From Bradyrhizobium sp. 21 (GTDB lineage: Bacteria; Pseudomonadota; Alphaproteobacteria; Rhizobiales; Xanthobacteraceae), in assembly GCF_023073335.1 (NCBI RefSeq), contig NZ_JADPJG010000012.1, forward strand, positions 62,001-126,000: a DNA stretch of 64,000 bases, written 5' to 3'. Below the pieces are notes generated by a model. That model saw only the letters and a list, made by a program, of their open reading frames with translations, had not been told where the DNA came from and did not search any database. Of this stretch, positions 36,131-45,044 are shown piece by piece. Made by a program: the position numbers and the translations under genes. Numbering within the stretch: position 1 is the stretch's first letter; each line of letters opens with the position of its first letter.

Positions 36131-36634
36131 CTACATTTCCTCCCGCCCCAGCTCGAACGGGTCCTCGCCGCCTGCGCGTTTCTTCTTTTTCGAGCGCTGC
36201 CAGACCACGCCGGGAAAACCCTTCAGCGGCACCAGCGGCTCGCCGGTATAGGCCCATTCCTGCAGCTCGTCGATCGCGATGTGATAGAGCGGCTGGCGGC
36301 CGGTGCGCTCCTTGAACAACGCACGGGGGATGTTGACCATGTGCGGGCCACGTGGGCGCTCATAGGCGATCGGCGTGCCACAATGCGAGCAGAAGCTGCG
36401 TGCGGTCTTGGTCGCGACATCCTCATAACGGGTGATCGCACTTTTGCCCTTGGTGATGCGAAAGCGCTTCTTCCAACTGCCGACATAGGTCGCGTAGGCC
36501 GCGCCGTGGGCGCGGCGGCTGGCGGCGGAGTGATCGTGCCAGGCCCAACGCGCGGGGACGTCGATCTCGAAGGTGACCTTGCCGCAGAGGCATTGGCCGG
36601 TGGCGATACCTGCGGCGACCGCGGCTTTGGCCAT
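36131..36634 (-). CDS. GFA-family protein lacking one cysteine zinc site
   Basis: A 167-residue protein of the glutathione-dependent formaldehyde-activating (GFA/CENP-V) fold. The structural zinc cysteines are present (Cys15, Cys17, Cys82, Cys85). The second site, normally CHCxxCRR, reads DHSAASRR at 34-41, so all three cysteines are replaced by Asp, Ser and Ser. The usual chemistry at that site is therefore unlikely, or it binds a different metal. It begins 18 bp after the Old Yellow Enzyme stop and is likely co-transcribed with it. The function is unknown. Confidence 0.82.
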   Translation of the reverse strand: MAKAAVAAGIATGQCLCGKVTFEIDVPARWAWHDHSAASRRAHGAAYATYVGSWKKRFRITKGKSAITRYEDVATKTARSFCSHCGTPIAYERPRGPHMVNIPRALFKERTGRQPLYHIAIDELQEWAYTGEPLVPLKGFPGVVWQRSKKKKRAGGEDPFELGREEM

Positions 36635-36652
36635 GATCTGTCTCTGTGGGGA

Positions 36653-37780
36653 CTACGCCAGCGTCAATTCGTCATACACCGGATAGTCCGTATAGCCCTT
36701 CTCTTCACCGCCATAGAACGTCGCGCGGTTGTACGGCGTGATCGGGTAGCCGTGCTGCAGGCGGCGCGGCAGATCGGGGTTGGAGATGAAGATGCGGCCG
36801 AAGGCGACGATGTCCGCATGCCCCTGCGCGATCGCGGCGTTCGCCGTCTCGCCCGTAAACCCGCCGGCGGTCATCAGCACGCCGCTATAGAGCGGACGGA
36901 ACAGCAGCATCGCCGAGGGCACGTTCTGCCAGTTGACCTCAGCGCGCCCCGAGCCGCTGGAGCGGGGTTCGATGAAATGCAGATAGGCGAGACCGAGCTC
37001 GTCCAACGCCCTCACCACATCCGTGTAGAGCGGCATCGGATCGGGCTCGCCGGAATCATTGGCAATGCCGTGGGGCGACAGCCGCACGCCGACGCGGCCC
37101 GCGCCCCAGACGTCGATCGCCGCCTGCGTGACTTCGAGCAGAAGCCGCGCACGGTTCTCGATCGAACCGCCATATTGATCGACGCGCTGGTTGCTGCGCG
37201 ACTGCAGGAACTGCTCGAGCAGATAGCCATTGGCGCCGTGGATCTCGACGCCGTCGAAGCCGGCGGCCAGCGCGTTCTTCGCACCCTGCCGGAAGGCCTC
37301 GACGATGTCCTTGACCTCGTCCGTCTCCAGCGCGCGCGGCGTCTCGTAGTCGGAGATCTTGCCGTCGGCAGTCATCGCCTTCATGCCTTCGGCCTTGATC
37401 GCGATCGCCGAGGCCGAGACCGGCAGCGCGCCGCCGTGGAAGGAGGAATGCGAGACGCGGCCGACATGCCAGAGCTGGAGAAAGATGATGCCGCCCTTGG
37501 CATGCACGGCATCGACCACCTTGCGCCAGCCCGCGATCTGCGTCTCCGAATAGATGCCGGGCGTCGCCGGATTACCGCGGCCATGCGAGAGCACGGGAGA
37601 CGCCTCGGCGATGAGCAGGCCGCCTGGGGTGGCGCGCTGACCGTAATATTCGGCGTTGAGCGGCCGCGGCGAAAAGCTCTCGCGCTCGGCGCGCATGCGC
37701 GTCAGCGGCGCCATCGCGACGCGATGCGCGAGCTTGTACGGACCGACCTGCAACGGTTTGAACAACGCCTCGAATATCAT
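36653..37780 (-). CDS. Alkene reductase, Old Yellow Enzyme family
   Basis: A 375-residue FMN-dependent NAD(P)H oxidoreductase that reduces activated C=C bonds. It has the substrate-binding His/Asn pair in EIHGANGYLLEQFL, the SRSNQRVDQYGGSIENRARL block of the classical OYE group, and the FMN-phosphate-binding GGFTGETANA to IVAFGRIFISNPDLP region. It is probably the first gene of a minus-strand unit with the GFA-like gene. A detoxification role for electrophilic alkenes or nitro compounds is usual for the family. Confidence 0.93.
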   Translation of the reverse strand: MIFEALFKPLQVGPYKLAHRVAMAPLTRMRAERESFSPRPLNAEYYGQRATPGGLLIAEASPVLSHGRGNPATPGIYSETQIAGWRKVVDAVHAKGGIIFLQLWHVGRVSHSSFHGGALPVSASAIAIKAEGMKAMTADGKISDYETPRALETDEVKDIVEAFRQGAKNALAAGFDGVEIHGANGYLLEQFLQSRSNQRVDQYGGSIENRARLLLEVTQAAIDVWGAGRVGVRLSPHGIANDSGEPDPMPLYTDVVRALDELGLAYLHFIEPRSSGSGRAEVNWQNVPSAMLLFRPLYSGVLMTAGGFTGETANAAIAQGHADIVAFGRIFISNPDLPRRLQHGYPITPYNRATFYGGEEKGYTDYPVYDELTLA

Positions 37781-37887
37781 GCTGGCCCCAAAATGGTCGA
37801 TGAGAGGACGAGGATCATATGAGAAAGAGCAGCAGCCCGGAAGCCGCTTGGGTGGATGGCTGGCCAGCCAAAAGATGCGGCGGAATC

Positions 37888-37914
37888 AAAAAAGCCCCGG
37901 GCCGGGCCCAGGGC
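37888..37914 (-). terminator. Rho-independent terminator of the beta-barrel gene
   Basis: Read on the minus strand, an 8-bp GC-rich stem (37894-37901 with 37907-37914, one C/A mismatch, 5-base loop) is followed by six T residues (37888-37893). It lies 25 bp after the stop of the outer-membrane protein gene, so it is well placed. Confidence 0.8.
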
Positions 37915-37938
37915 TTGTTGTCCGTTCAGAACGGCAGA

Positions 37939-38802
37939 TCAGTATTTCGCGACGACCTGGCCTGAGCCGAACTTGTAGTTCAAGCCGACCCTTGCGATGT
38001 GGCCCGCGAAATTCGCGGTTGCGTCAAAGCCGCGAGCCGGGCCCGGGGTGAACGGGAACAGCGGATTGAAGATGGTGTATGTCTCGCTGCCGAGATCGTA
38101 ATAGAGGTATTCGAGCTTGACGCTCCAGTTCGACGCGAAGCGATACTCGCCGCCGCCGCCGACCGTCCAGCCCACGCGCCAGCTTTCCACCCCGCCGACG
38201 CTACATATCACATTGAGGCAGGGCGTGCCGCTCGCACCCGTGGGATCCACGATCGACGTCGACGCCTTGACGTGCCCATAGGCAAGACCGCCGGTCGCGT
38301 ACAGCATCAAGTCGGGTACGACGGTGGCTCCGATCCGGCCGCGCACGGTCCCCAACCAATCGACTTTCTGATCTTGCGTGGTCATGATCGTCGGGAAGAC
38401 CGGCAAGGTTCGGGTTACCGTCGAGCTACCCTTGATGTCGGCACCCGCGATATCGGCTTCGACGCCCCACACCAACGAGCCGGTCTGCACATTGTAGCCG
38501 GCCTGCACGCCGCCCAGCACACCACGCGCGTTTGTTGCCAGCGAGGGCGGGACAAGGCCGCCCGCCAGTGCGACGTCGAGCACGCCCGCGGTGAAGACCG
38601 GATCATGCGGCGCGAGATCGTTTGCACCATCGCCCCAACCATACCCGACATTCACGCCGGCGTAGAAGCCGGACCAGTTGTAGGCGACGGGCAGTGGCGA
38701 TGCCTTGTACGCCGGCGCACGTGCGGTCATATCGGCCGCGAGGGCGGGCTGCGCCGAGGCGACGCCCAAAGCCACAAACACGATCGGAGCAAAGCGAAGC
38801 AT
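37939..38802 (-). CDS. Outer-membrane beta-barrel protein (Omp25/Omp31-like)
   Basis: A 287-residue protein with a signal peptide (LRFAPIVFVALGVASAQPALA, cut near residue 22) and a short linker, then WSGFYAGVNVGYGWGDG, the typical opening of rhizobial eight-stranded Omp25/Omp31 barrels. Alternating aromatic beta strands follow, and the chain ends in an aromatic residue as expected for BAM-dependent insertion. A terminator follows directly, and the gene seems monocistronic. Such proteins support outer-membrane structure and surface properties. Confidence 0.9.
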   Translation of the reverse strand: MLRFAPIVFVALGVASAQPALAADMTARAPAYKASPLPVAYNWSGFYAGVNVGYGWGDGANDLAPHDPVFTAGVLDVALAGGLVPPSLATNARGVLGGVQAGYNVQTGSLVWGVEADIAGADIKGSSTVTRTLPVFPTIMTTQDQKVDWLGTVRGRIGATVVPDLMLYATGGLAYGHVKASTSIVDPTGASGTPCLNVICSVGGVESWRVGWTVGGGGEYRFASNWSVKLEYLYYDLGSETYTIFNPLFPFTPGPARGFDATANFAGHIARVGLNYKFGSGQVVAKY

Positions 38803-39005
38803 TGTCGATATTCCAATTCCGAAGATTGACGGTGACCAGAACTAACCGGCCGACATTCGAAATGGGATAGCAAGTCTTGTAATATCGCGAACGAAGCACG
38901 CTTTCGAACCGCTTGTAGCGGCCGGGCAACAACCTCTGGTCGCCGCAAGCGGACTCGCGTCGCCGCAGGCAAGACCCATCGCTGAAGTCCGGACGCGATG
39001 GCGCG

Positions 39006-40502
39006 CTAAGCCGTCTTGATCCACACGGCCTTCACGTTGAGATATTCCTCGACGTGCTGCTTGCCGGATTCGCGGCCGTAGCCGCTCATCTTGTAGCCGC
39101 CGAAGGGCACGGCCGGATCCATTGCCTGGTAGCAATTCACCCACACCGAGCCGGCGCGCAGGCGCTTCGCAACCGCATGCGCCTTGCTGACGTCGCGCGT
39201 CCACAGGCCCGAGCCGAGACCGAACGTGGTGGCGTTGGCACGCTTGACCAATTCGTCCATGTCCTTGAATGCGATCGCGGAGATGACGGGACCGAAGATC
39301 TCCTCTTGCGCGATGCGCATGTTGTCCTGGACGCCCGCAAACACCGTCGGCGAGACGAAGAAGCCTTTTGCAAGCGCGCCTTCCGTGACGCGACCGCCGC
39401 CGGCGAGCGCTCGCGCGCCTTCCTTCTCGCCGATGCCGAGATAGCTGGTGACGCGCTCGAGCTGCTGCTCGGAGACCAGCGGACCGATCTGGGTGTTGGG
39501 ATCGAGGCCGTTGCCCACTTGCAGCTTCTTGCCGAACTCGGCGACGCGGCCGACGAACTCCTCGTAGATCGACTGCTCGACGAACAGCCGCGTGCCAGCG
39601 CTGCAGATCTGGCCGGAATTGGCGAACACGGCCATCGCCGCGCCCGGCACGGCGGCATCGAGATCGGCATCCGCGAACACGATGTCCGGCGACTTGCCGC
39701 CGAGCTCGAGCGAGACGCGCTTGAGGTTGCCGGCCGAGGCACGGATGATCGACTGCCCGGTGACATGCGAGCCGGTGAAGGCGACCTTGTCGACGTCATG
39801 ATGCGAGGCAAGCGCGGCACCCGCGGTCTCGCCATAGCCGGGCACGACGTTGATGACGCCGGGTGGCACGCCCGCTTCCATCGCGAGCTCGGCGATGCGC
39901 AGCGAGGTCAGCGGCGCTTCTTCGGCGGGCTTGAGCACGACGGTGCAGCCGGTCGCGATCGCCGGACCGATCTTCCAGATCGTCGCGGTCAGCGGGCCGT
40001 TCCAGGGAATGATGGCGCCGACGACACCGATCGGCTCTTTCAGCGTGTAGGAGAAGATCTCGCCAGGCAGCGAGTTCTCGATGGTCTCGCCGTGGATTGC
40101 GGTGGTCTGGCCGGCATAGTAGCGCAGCATGCCGACGGCGCGCAGGCGATAGGCGCGGGTGCGGCTGAGCGGCGCGCCCATGTCGAGCGTGTCGAGCTGC
40201 GACAGTTCGTCGAAATTTTTCTCGACGAGGTCGGCGAGCTTGAGCAGCAGGTTCTGCCGCTCGAACGGCTTGACCTTGCTCCAGGGTCCTTCGAAGGCAC
40301 GGCGGGCGGCGGCGACCGCACGGTCGATGTCTTCCTTGTCGCCCTCGGCGACGGTTGCGAGCAATTCGCCGGTGGCGGGATTGTGGGTCTCGAAGCGCTT
40401 GCCGGAGGCAGCATCAACCCATTTCCCGTCGATCAGCATCTGCTTGTAGGACCCGTTGGCGAACGGATGGCGCGTGATCGGAATAGCCTGCGACACAGCC
40501 AT
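39006..40502 (-). CDS. Aldehyde dehydrogenase family protein
   Basis: A 498-residue NAD(P)-dependent aldehyde dehydrogenase. The catalytic Cys300 is in SGQICSAGT, the general-base Glu in LELGGKSP, and the EEIFGPVISAI motif is intact. AGGGAG precedes the ATG. It is divergent from the SDR gene at 40686 and upstream of the outer-membrane gene with a 203-bp gap. The family spans betaine, phenylacetaldehyde and other aldehydes; specificity cannot be told. A co-factor role downstream of the 2-oxoacid decarboxylase at 34359 is possible but only inferred. Confidence 0.93.
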   Translation of the reverse strand: MAVSQAIPITRHPFANGSYKQMLIDGKWVDAASGKRFETHNPATGELLATVAEGDKEDIDRAVAAARRAFEGPWSKVKPFERQNLLLKLADLVEKNFDELSQLDTLDMGAPLSRTRAYRLRAVGMLRYYAGQTTAIHGETIENSLPGEIFSYTLKEPIGVVGAIIPWNGPLTATIWKIGPAIATGCTVVLKPAEEAPLTSLRIAELAMEAGVPPGVINVVPGYGETAGAALASHHDVDKVAFTGSHVTGQSIIRASAGNLKRVSLELGGKSPDIVFADADLDAAVPGAAMAVFANSGQICSAGTRLFVEQSIYEEFVGRVAEFGKKLQVGNGLDPNTQIGPLVSEQQLERVTSYLGIGEKEGARALAGGGRVTEGALAKGFFVSPTVFAGVQDNMRIAQEEIFGPVISAIAFKDMDELVKRANATTFGLGSGLWTRDVSKAHAVAKRLRAGSVWVNCYQAMDPAVPFGGYKMSGYGRESGKQHVEEYLNVKAVWIKTA

Positions 40503-40685
40503 GGCTGCACTCCCTGGTCAGGTGATTGATTGTTCGATCTGGGCGGGATCGTTAGGTCGAAAAGGATACAGCGGTGCCGGAGGGGCGTAAAGGCGGCGTG
40601 GAACGAAGACCTCCCATGCCGACTTATGCAGGGTCGCGCGAGCGCCATGTTATAGCTCGACCGAGCCCCTCCCCGGAGACGATCC

Positions 40686-41531
40686 ATGCCGCACCCCGCC
40701 ATCGTCAAAGACAATGTTGCCGTGATCACCGGGGGCGCGTCAGGCATCGGATTCGCTGCCGCCACCGCCTTCGCGCGTGCGGGCGTGAAGGTGTGCATCG
40801 CCGATGTGGATCAGGCACGGCTGGCGGAAGCCGCAACAAAACTGTCATCCGTTACTTCTGCCACACATGTGATGACCCTCGCGGTCGATGTCAGCAATGC
40901 CGAGAGCGTGGAGGAACTGGAGCGCGCCGTGCGCGAGCGCTTCGGCGGCACCGACATCCTCATGAACAATGCCGGCATCCAGCCTGGCAGCACGCTGTTC
41001 GGCGAACCCGACAACTGGCAGCGCATCATCGCCGTCAACATGTGGGGCATCATCAACGGCTCGCGCACCTTCGCGCCCACCATGCTGGCGCGCGGCAAGC
41101 CAGGCCTGATCATCAACACCGGCTCGAAGCAGGGCATCACCACGCCGCCCGGCGATCCCGCCTACAATGTCTCCAAGGCCGGCGTGAAGGCGTTTACGGA
41201 AGCGCTCCAGCACGAGCTGCGCAATACAAAGGATTGCCGCATCACCGCGCATCTGCTGATCCCCGGCTTCGTCTTCACCGGCTTGACGGCAAAGGGACGC
41301 ACGGAGAAGCCGGCCGGCGCCTGGACGGCTGAGCAGACCGTGGATTTCATGCTGACGCGGCTGGAGGCCGGCGATTTCTATATCTTGTGCCCGGACAACG
41401 ACGTGCCCCGCGCGCTTGACGAAAAGCGCATGCTGTGGGCCGCCGGCGACATCGTCGAGAACCGCCCGCCGCTGTCGCGCTGGCATCCGGACTATGCGGA
41501 TGCATTCAAGAGATTTGTCGAGGGTAAGTAG
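40686..41531 (+). CDS. SDR family NAD(P)-dependent oxidoreductase
   Basis: A 281-residue classical short-chain dehydrogenase: TGGASGIG cofactor loop at 15-22, NNAG at 94-97, and Ser147, Tyr160, Lys164 as the catalytic residues (YNVSK). The C-terminal part is longer than the 250-residue family core, with a Trp-rich tail. It is transcribed away from the aldehyde dehydrogenase gene and may share its regulation. The substrate, an alcohol or ketone, is unknown. Confidence 0.9.
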   Translation: MPHPAIVKDNVAVITGGASGIGFAAATAFARAGVKVCIADVDQARLAEAATKLSSVTSATHVMTLAVDVSNAESVEELERAVRERFGGTDILMNNAGIQPGSTLFGEPDNWQRIIAVNMWGIINGSRTFAPTMLARGKPGLIINTGSKQGITTPPGDPAYNVSKAGVKAFTEALQHELRNTKDCRITAHLLIPGFVFTGLTAKGRTEKPAGAWTAEQTVDFMLTRLEAGDFYILCPDNDVPRALDEKRMLWAAGDIVENRPPLSRWHPDYADAFKRFVEGK

Positions 41532-41586
41532 GCTTGCGCCGCTCCCTCATTCCCTCGCCCAGTTCTTGCGGGGAGAGGTTAAGAAG

Positions 41587-41793
41587 CTACAGCGTTCCCT
41601 GCTGATGCCCGCACTCCTTGCAGGCGAACTTGACCCGGGCCTGGCCCTTTTCCGCCTGAACCCGGTTCGGCGCGCCGCACTTGCCGCAGACGGCCTCGAT
41701 GCGGGTCGAGCCCTGCTTCACAACGATGGTTTTCTTTTCCATCGATTCGCGGATCAGGCGCTCGGCCTCTTCACGCAGGGATTGTTTCGACAA
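41587..41793 (-). CDS. Small zinc-ribbon protein
   Basis: About 68 residues: a helical N-terminal segment (SLREEAERLIRESM) followed by a treble of beta strands with two CxxC knuckles, CGKC and CKEC, which should bind one zinc ion. The TTG at 41793 is preferred because GGAG lies 7 bp upstream; the open frame continues to an ATG at 41859. It lies downstream of the Rieske and amidohydrolase genes on the same strand, 73 bp after the Rieske stop. The function is unknown; nucleic-acid or protein binding is typical for such ribbons. Confidence 0.7.
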   Translation of the reverse strand: MSKQSLREEAERLIRESMEKKTIVVKQGSTRIEAVCGKCGAPNRVQAEKGQARVKFACKECGHQQGTL

Positions 41794-41866
41794 AGCTCGT
41801 CTCCGCCTCTGGAAAGCGCGAGAGCCATATCGCACCTGCGTCGAAATCACAATCGGCAATGCCGGC

Positions 41867-42280
41867 TCAGACCTCGACGATCACGTAACTATCCTCGACA
41901 TGCACCGGAAAAGTCTCGGCAATATACGGGCCTTTCCGGAGTTCCTCGCCGCGCTCCACCGCGACCGGATAGGACCTTATCTTGACGCGCTTCGGGTCGA
42001 ACCAGGACTGGCCGTTGCGCATGTCAAACTCCCAGCCGTGCCAGGGGCAGCGCAGCATTTCGCCGACGCGCGAGCGCTGATAGATGCCGGGCTCGGGCGA
42101 GGTCAGCCGCGCGACGCAGGCGGCTTTCTCCAGCGGCGCGCCCTCGTGCGGGCAGCGGTTGAGCAGCGCGAAGAACTCGCCATTGACGTGGAACACGACG
42201 ATGTCGCGGCCGGCGATATCGACGACCTTGTTGCCGCCGGGCGGGATCTCCGAGGTGCGGGCAATGATGTGACGGGCCAT
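41867..42280 (-). CDS. Rieske [2Fe-2S] protein
   Basis: A 137-residue protein with a single Rieske domain: Cys43-x-His45 in NRCPHEGAP and Cys78-x-x-His81 in RCPWHGWEF bind the cluster. Single-domain Rieske proteins serve as ferredoxin components of ring-hydroxylating or other oxygenases; a Rieske-like protein that regulates or senses redox is also possible. No oxygenase catalytic subunit is in this window. It lies 18 bp after an amidohydrolase gene and is probably co-transcribed with it. Confidence 0.92.
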   Translation of the reverse strand: MARHIIARTSEIPPGGNKVVDIAGRDIVVFHVNGEFFALLNRCPHEGAPLEKAACVARLTSPEPGIYQRSRVGEMLRCPWHGWEFDMRNGQSWFDPKRVKIRSYPVAVERGEELRKGPYIAETFPVHVEDSYVIVEV

Positions 42281-42298
42281 TCCCGTTGAGACCCCCTC

Positions 42299-43411
42299 TC
42301 AGAACTTGTAGACCGCGCGGGCATTGGCGCTGAAGATCTTCCTCCGCTCAACCTCCGTCAACGGCGTCTTGAAGGCGAAGCGCGGATCGTCGAAGTCCCA
42401 GTGCGGATAGTCCGACGAGAACAGCAGCCGGTCGATCCCGACCCACTCGATCAGCGAGCGCAAATGCCGCGCGTCATCCGGCTCGTCGATCGGTTGCGTC
42501 GTGAACCAGAAATGCTCGCGCACATACTCCGACGGCTTTCGCTTGAGATGCGGCACCTCGCTGCGGAAGCGCTCGAAATGCTGGTCCATCCGCCACACCG
42601 CCGAGGGGATCCAGCCGAAGCCACCCTCGATGAAAACGAACTTCAATTTTGGAAACCGCTCCGGCACGCCTTCGATCACAAGACTTGCAAGCTGCGCCGC
42701 GATGGTGTGCGCGTTGGACTGGTGCTCCTCGACATAATAAGACGGCCAGCCGCCGCCGGTCGGCGCGTGGCCGCCATAGCCGCCGACATGGATGCCAAGC
42801 GGCAAATCCAGCGCCTGCGCACGCTCGTAGATAGGCCAATAGCGGCGGCGGCCGAGCGGCTCGTTGGCGCGCGGCGAGACGTTGATCTGGATGTATTCGC
42901 CGATTTTCGCGCAGCGTTCGATCTCCGCGATGGCAAGATCAACGCCATCCTGACCGACCAGGATCGAGGCCTTCAGGCGCGGATCTCTATGCGACCAGAA
43001 TGCCAGCTGCCAGTCGTTGATGGCGCGCTGGATCGCGGCGCCGAACTCCAAATTCTGCTGCGAGAAGATGAAGAGATCGAGCACCTGCAGGATGCCGAAT
43101 TCGACGTCGAGCGGATCGAGATGCTGCTTCTGCATGAAGGCGAGATCGGAGCCGGGCGGCCCGCCGGTCGGCGGCCAGGCGTCGCGACGCGCGATCAATG
43201 GCGAAGAGCGCGGATAGGGCGTTGTGAAAAGATAGGGCGTGCGCAGATGGCTGCCATATTCCTTCAAATGCTGCTGCCAGCGCTTTGGCAGGAACTCGTT
43301 GAGATCGTCGGTCGAACGCAGGCTCGGATGCACGTCGCAATCGGCGATGCGCAGCCGCGAGGCGGCGGGCTTCTCGTCGTCACGCAGCGGACGGTCGATG
43401 ACTTCACTCAT
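42299..43411 (-). CDS. Amidohydrolase family protein (PF04909-type)
   Basis: A 370-residue TIM-barrel metal enzyme of the amidohydrolase_2/ACMSD group. The first metal motif is IADCDVHPS (D-x-H variant), followed by barrel strands with His in GIHVGGYGG and the late Asp in LLFSSDYPHWDFDDP. The group includes decarboxylases and hydrolases of aromatic acids. The ATG at 43411 is chosen because GGAGG precedes it. It starts 15 bp after a second, related amidohydrolase gene and is followed by the Rieske gene. Confidence 0.9.
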   Translation of the reverse strand: MSEVIDRPLRDDEKPAASRLRIADCDVHPSLRSTDDLNEFLPKRWQQHLKEYGSHLRTPYLFTTPYPRSSPLIARRDAWPPTGGPPGSDLAFMQKQHLDPLDVEFGILQVLDLFIFSQQNLEFGAAIQRAINDWQLAFWSHRDPRLKASILVGQDGVDLAIAEIERCAKIGEYIQINVSPRANEPLGRRRYWPIYERAQALDLPLGIHVGGYGGHAPTGGGWPSYYVEEHQSNAHTIAAQLASLVIEGVPERFPKLKFVFIEGGFGWIPSAVWRMDQHFERFRSEVPHLKRKPSEYVREHFWFTTQPIDEPDDARHLRSLIEWVGIDRLLFSSDYPHWDFDDPRFAFKTPLTEVERRKIFSANARAVYKF

Positions 43412-43426
43412 GCGATCCTCCAACGA

Positions 43427-44488
43427 TCAGTTCAGCGACAGCCGCGGGAACGTCTCCAACGGATTGTCGACGCACATCTTGTCGATGATGCTCTGCGGCA
43501 AATGCGGCGGGATCGGATCGTCGCCGTCGAACTGCCAGTGCGGATAGTCGGACGCGAACAAAAACATCTTGTCAGAGCCGATCTGGTCGATGATCTCCTC
43601 GACGCTTTTTGCATCGGCCGGCGCGTCGAACGGCTGCATGGTGACGCGAAAATTGTCGCGGACGATCGCGGCGGGCTCGCGCTCGACCCAAGGCACCTCG
43701 ACGCGGACACCGCGCCAGGTCTTGTTGGCGCGCCACATGAAGGCCGGCAGCCAGCTGACGCCGGACTCCATCAGCACGACCTTGAGGTTTGGAAACTTGC
43801 CGAACACGCCCTCATAGATCAGGCTCAACACCTGCGCCTGAAACGCCTGCGCCTCGACGAAGTAATATTCGTAGCGGTGCGACGGCCAGCCGGCCGAGCT
43901 CGGCGCCTGCCGATATTGCGTGCCGGCGTGGATCGCGAGCGGCAGCTTGTATTTCTCAGCGAGCCGATAGACTGGCCAGAAATGACGCCGTCCCAGCAGC
44001 GTTTCGCCCTGCGCCAGCACCAGGATCGAGACGAAGCGGTTGTCGCCGGCGCGGCGCTCGATCTCCTCGATCGCCAGATCAGGATCCTGCATCGGCACCA
44101 CGATGGAGGCCCGCAGGCGCGGATCGCGCGACAGCCATTCAGCCGCAATCCAGTCGTTGATCGCCTTGCAGAAGTCGGCAGCCATGTAGGCATCGAACAC
44201 GGCCTGCGCGCCATAGAGGACGTTGAGGATCGCGTGGCTCGCGCCGAGCTGATCGAATGCGCCCTTCTGCACCATCGCCAAATCGGAGCCGGGCTTGGCG
44301 CCGTTCGCCGGCCGCCAGTCGGCGCGGCTGGTGAGCGGCATGCTCGGCGGATACGAGGTGAGATCGAGCCCGTCGATGGCGCGGCTCACCACCTGCTCTT
44401 TCCAGTGATCGCCGAGATAGGGCAGCAACGTCGTGCGCGTGCCACCAACCGCCGGGTGGATGTCGCAGTCGATCCGCGTCGCCGCCAT
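43427..44488 (-). CDS. Amidohydrolase family protein (PF04909-type), tandem paralogue
   Basis: A 353-residue amidohydrolase with RIDCDIHPAVGG at the N-terminus, LAIHAGTQYRQAPSS for the metal/active-site His, and FLFASDYPHWQFDGDDP near the C-terminus. It clearly shares its plan with the next gene downstream, so the pair is probably an old tandem duplication. The ATG at 44488 has GAGG upstream. It heads a minus-strand unit: amidohydrolase, amidohydrolase, Rieske protein, zinc ribbon. The substrate is unknown; aromatic carboxylates are typical. Confidence 0.9.
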   Translation of the reverse strand: MAATRIDCDIHPAVGGTRTTLLPYLGDHWKEQVVSRAIDGLDLTSYPPSMPLTSRADWRPANGAKPGSDLAMVQKGAFDQLGASHAILNVLYGAQAVFDAYMAADFCKAINDWIAAEWLSRDPRLRASIVVPMQDPDLAIEEIERRAGDNRFVSILVLAQGETLLGRRHFWPVYRLAEKYKLPLAIHAGTQYRQAPSSAGWPSHRYEYYFVEAQAFQAQVLSLIYEGVFGKFPNLKVVLMESGVSWLPAFMWRANKTWRGVRVEVPWVEREPAAIVRDNFRVTMQPFDAPADAKSVEEIIDQIGSDKMFLFASDYPHWQFDGDDPIPPHLPQSIIDKMCVDNPLETFPRLSLN

Positions 44489-44716
44489 GAATGCTTCCTC
44501 GCCGAGATCTTGTTGGCAGATCTTATTGGCGGCGTTCGTGTGCACCGCTCGCGCAGAGTGCTCCGGCCGCCGCCGCTGCGCAAGACCGCGCACCCGCACG
44601 ATCCGTCATGGCTCGGATGCATTTCGCAAGCGCGATATGAGATTCGGCGGAACTACGCCGGCGCCGAAGCAGCGGTGCGAGTTGCACCGCTGCTTCCCTG
44701 CGTCCTGTCCATGCCA

Positions 44717-44992
44717 TCAAGCCGCCTTGGAGACTTCCATCAGCAGACGTTCTGCCTTGGCATCCTCGATGCGGTTCACCATCCGGCTGCTCTCGTGATT
44801 GTCGCGGACGGTCTTGGTCAGGGTGATGCAGGTCTGCATCAGCATGACGATGCCCATGGTGAGATAGCCCTTCATCCAGAGGTCGATCGGCAGGAAGAAG
44901 ATGCCGATGGCGACGAGGAAGGCGGAGGCTGCGAAGGACACGTAAGTGAAGGTCACCCAGGCGCCGCTGTGGGGCTGGCCGTTCTGGTTCAT
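44717..44992 (-). CDS. YiaAB two-helix membrane protein
   Basis: A 91-residue inner-membrane protein with a YiaA/YiaB-type helix pair (AWVTFTYVSFAASAFLVAIGIFF and YLTMGIVMLMQTCITLTKTVRD, about residues 11-60) and a charged cytoplasmic tail. AGGAGA precedes the ATG. It follows the PspA-like gene by 52 bp and is probably co-transcribed with it. The family has no established biochemical role; here it may be the membrane partner of the PspA-like protein. Confidence 0.85.
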   Translation of the reverse strand: MNQNGQPHSGAWVTFTYVSFAASAFLVAIGIFFLPIDLWMKGYLTMGIVMLMQTCITLTKTVRDNHESSRMVNRIEDAKAERLLMEVSKAA

Positions 44993-45044
44993 GATGGTCT
45001 CCTGTTGGTTCGAATGAGGATTGGTTTGAGAGATTGAGGTGAGA

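Noticed and set aside
41547-41580. Partial REP-like stretch between the SDR and zinc-ribbon genes
   Set aside because: The arms pair over only about five bases, so I do not list it as a repeat.
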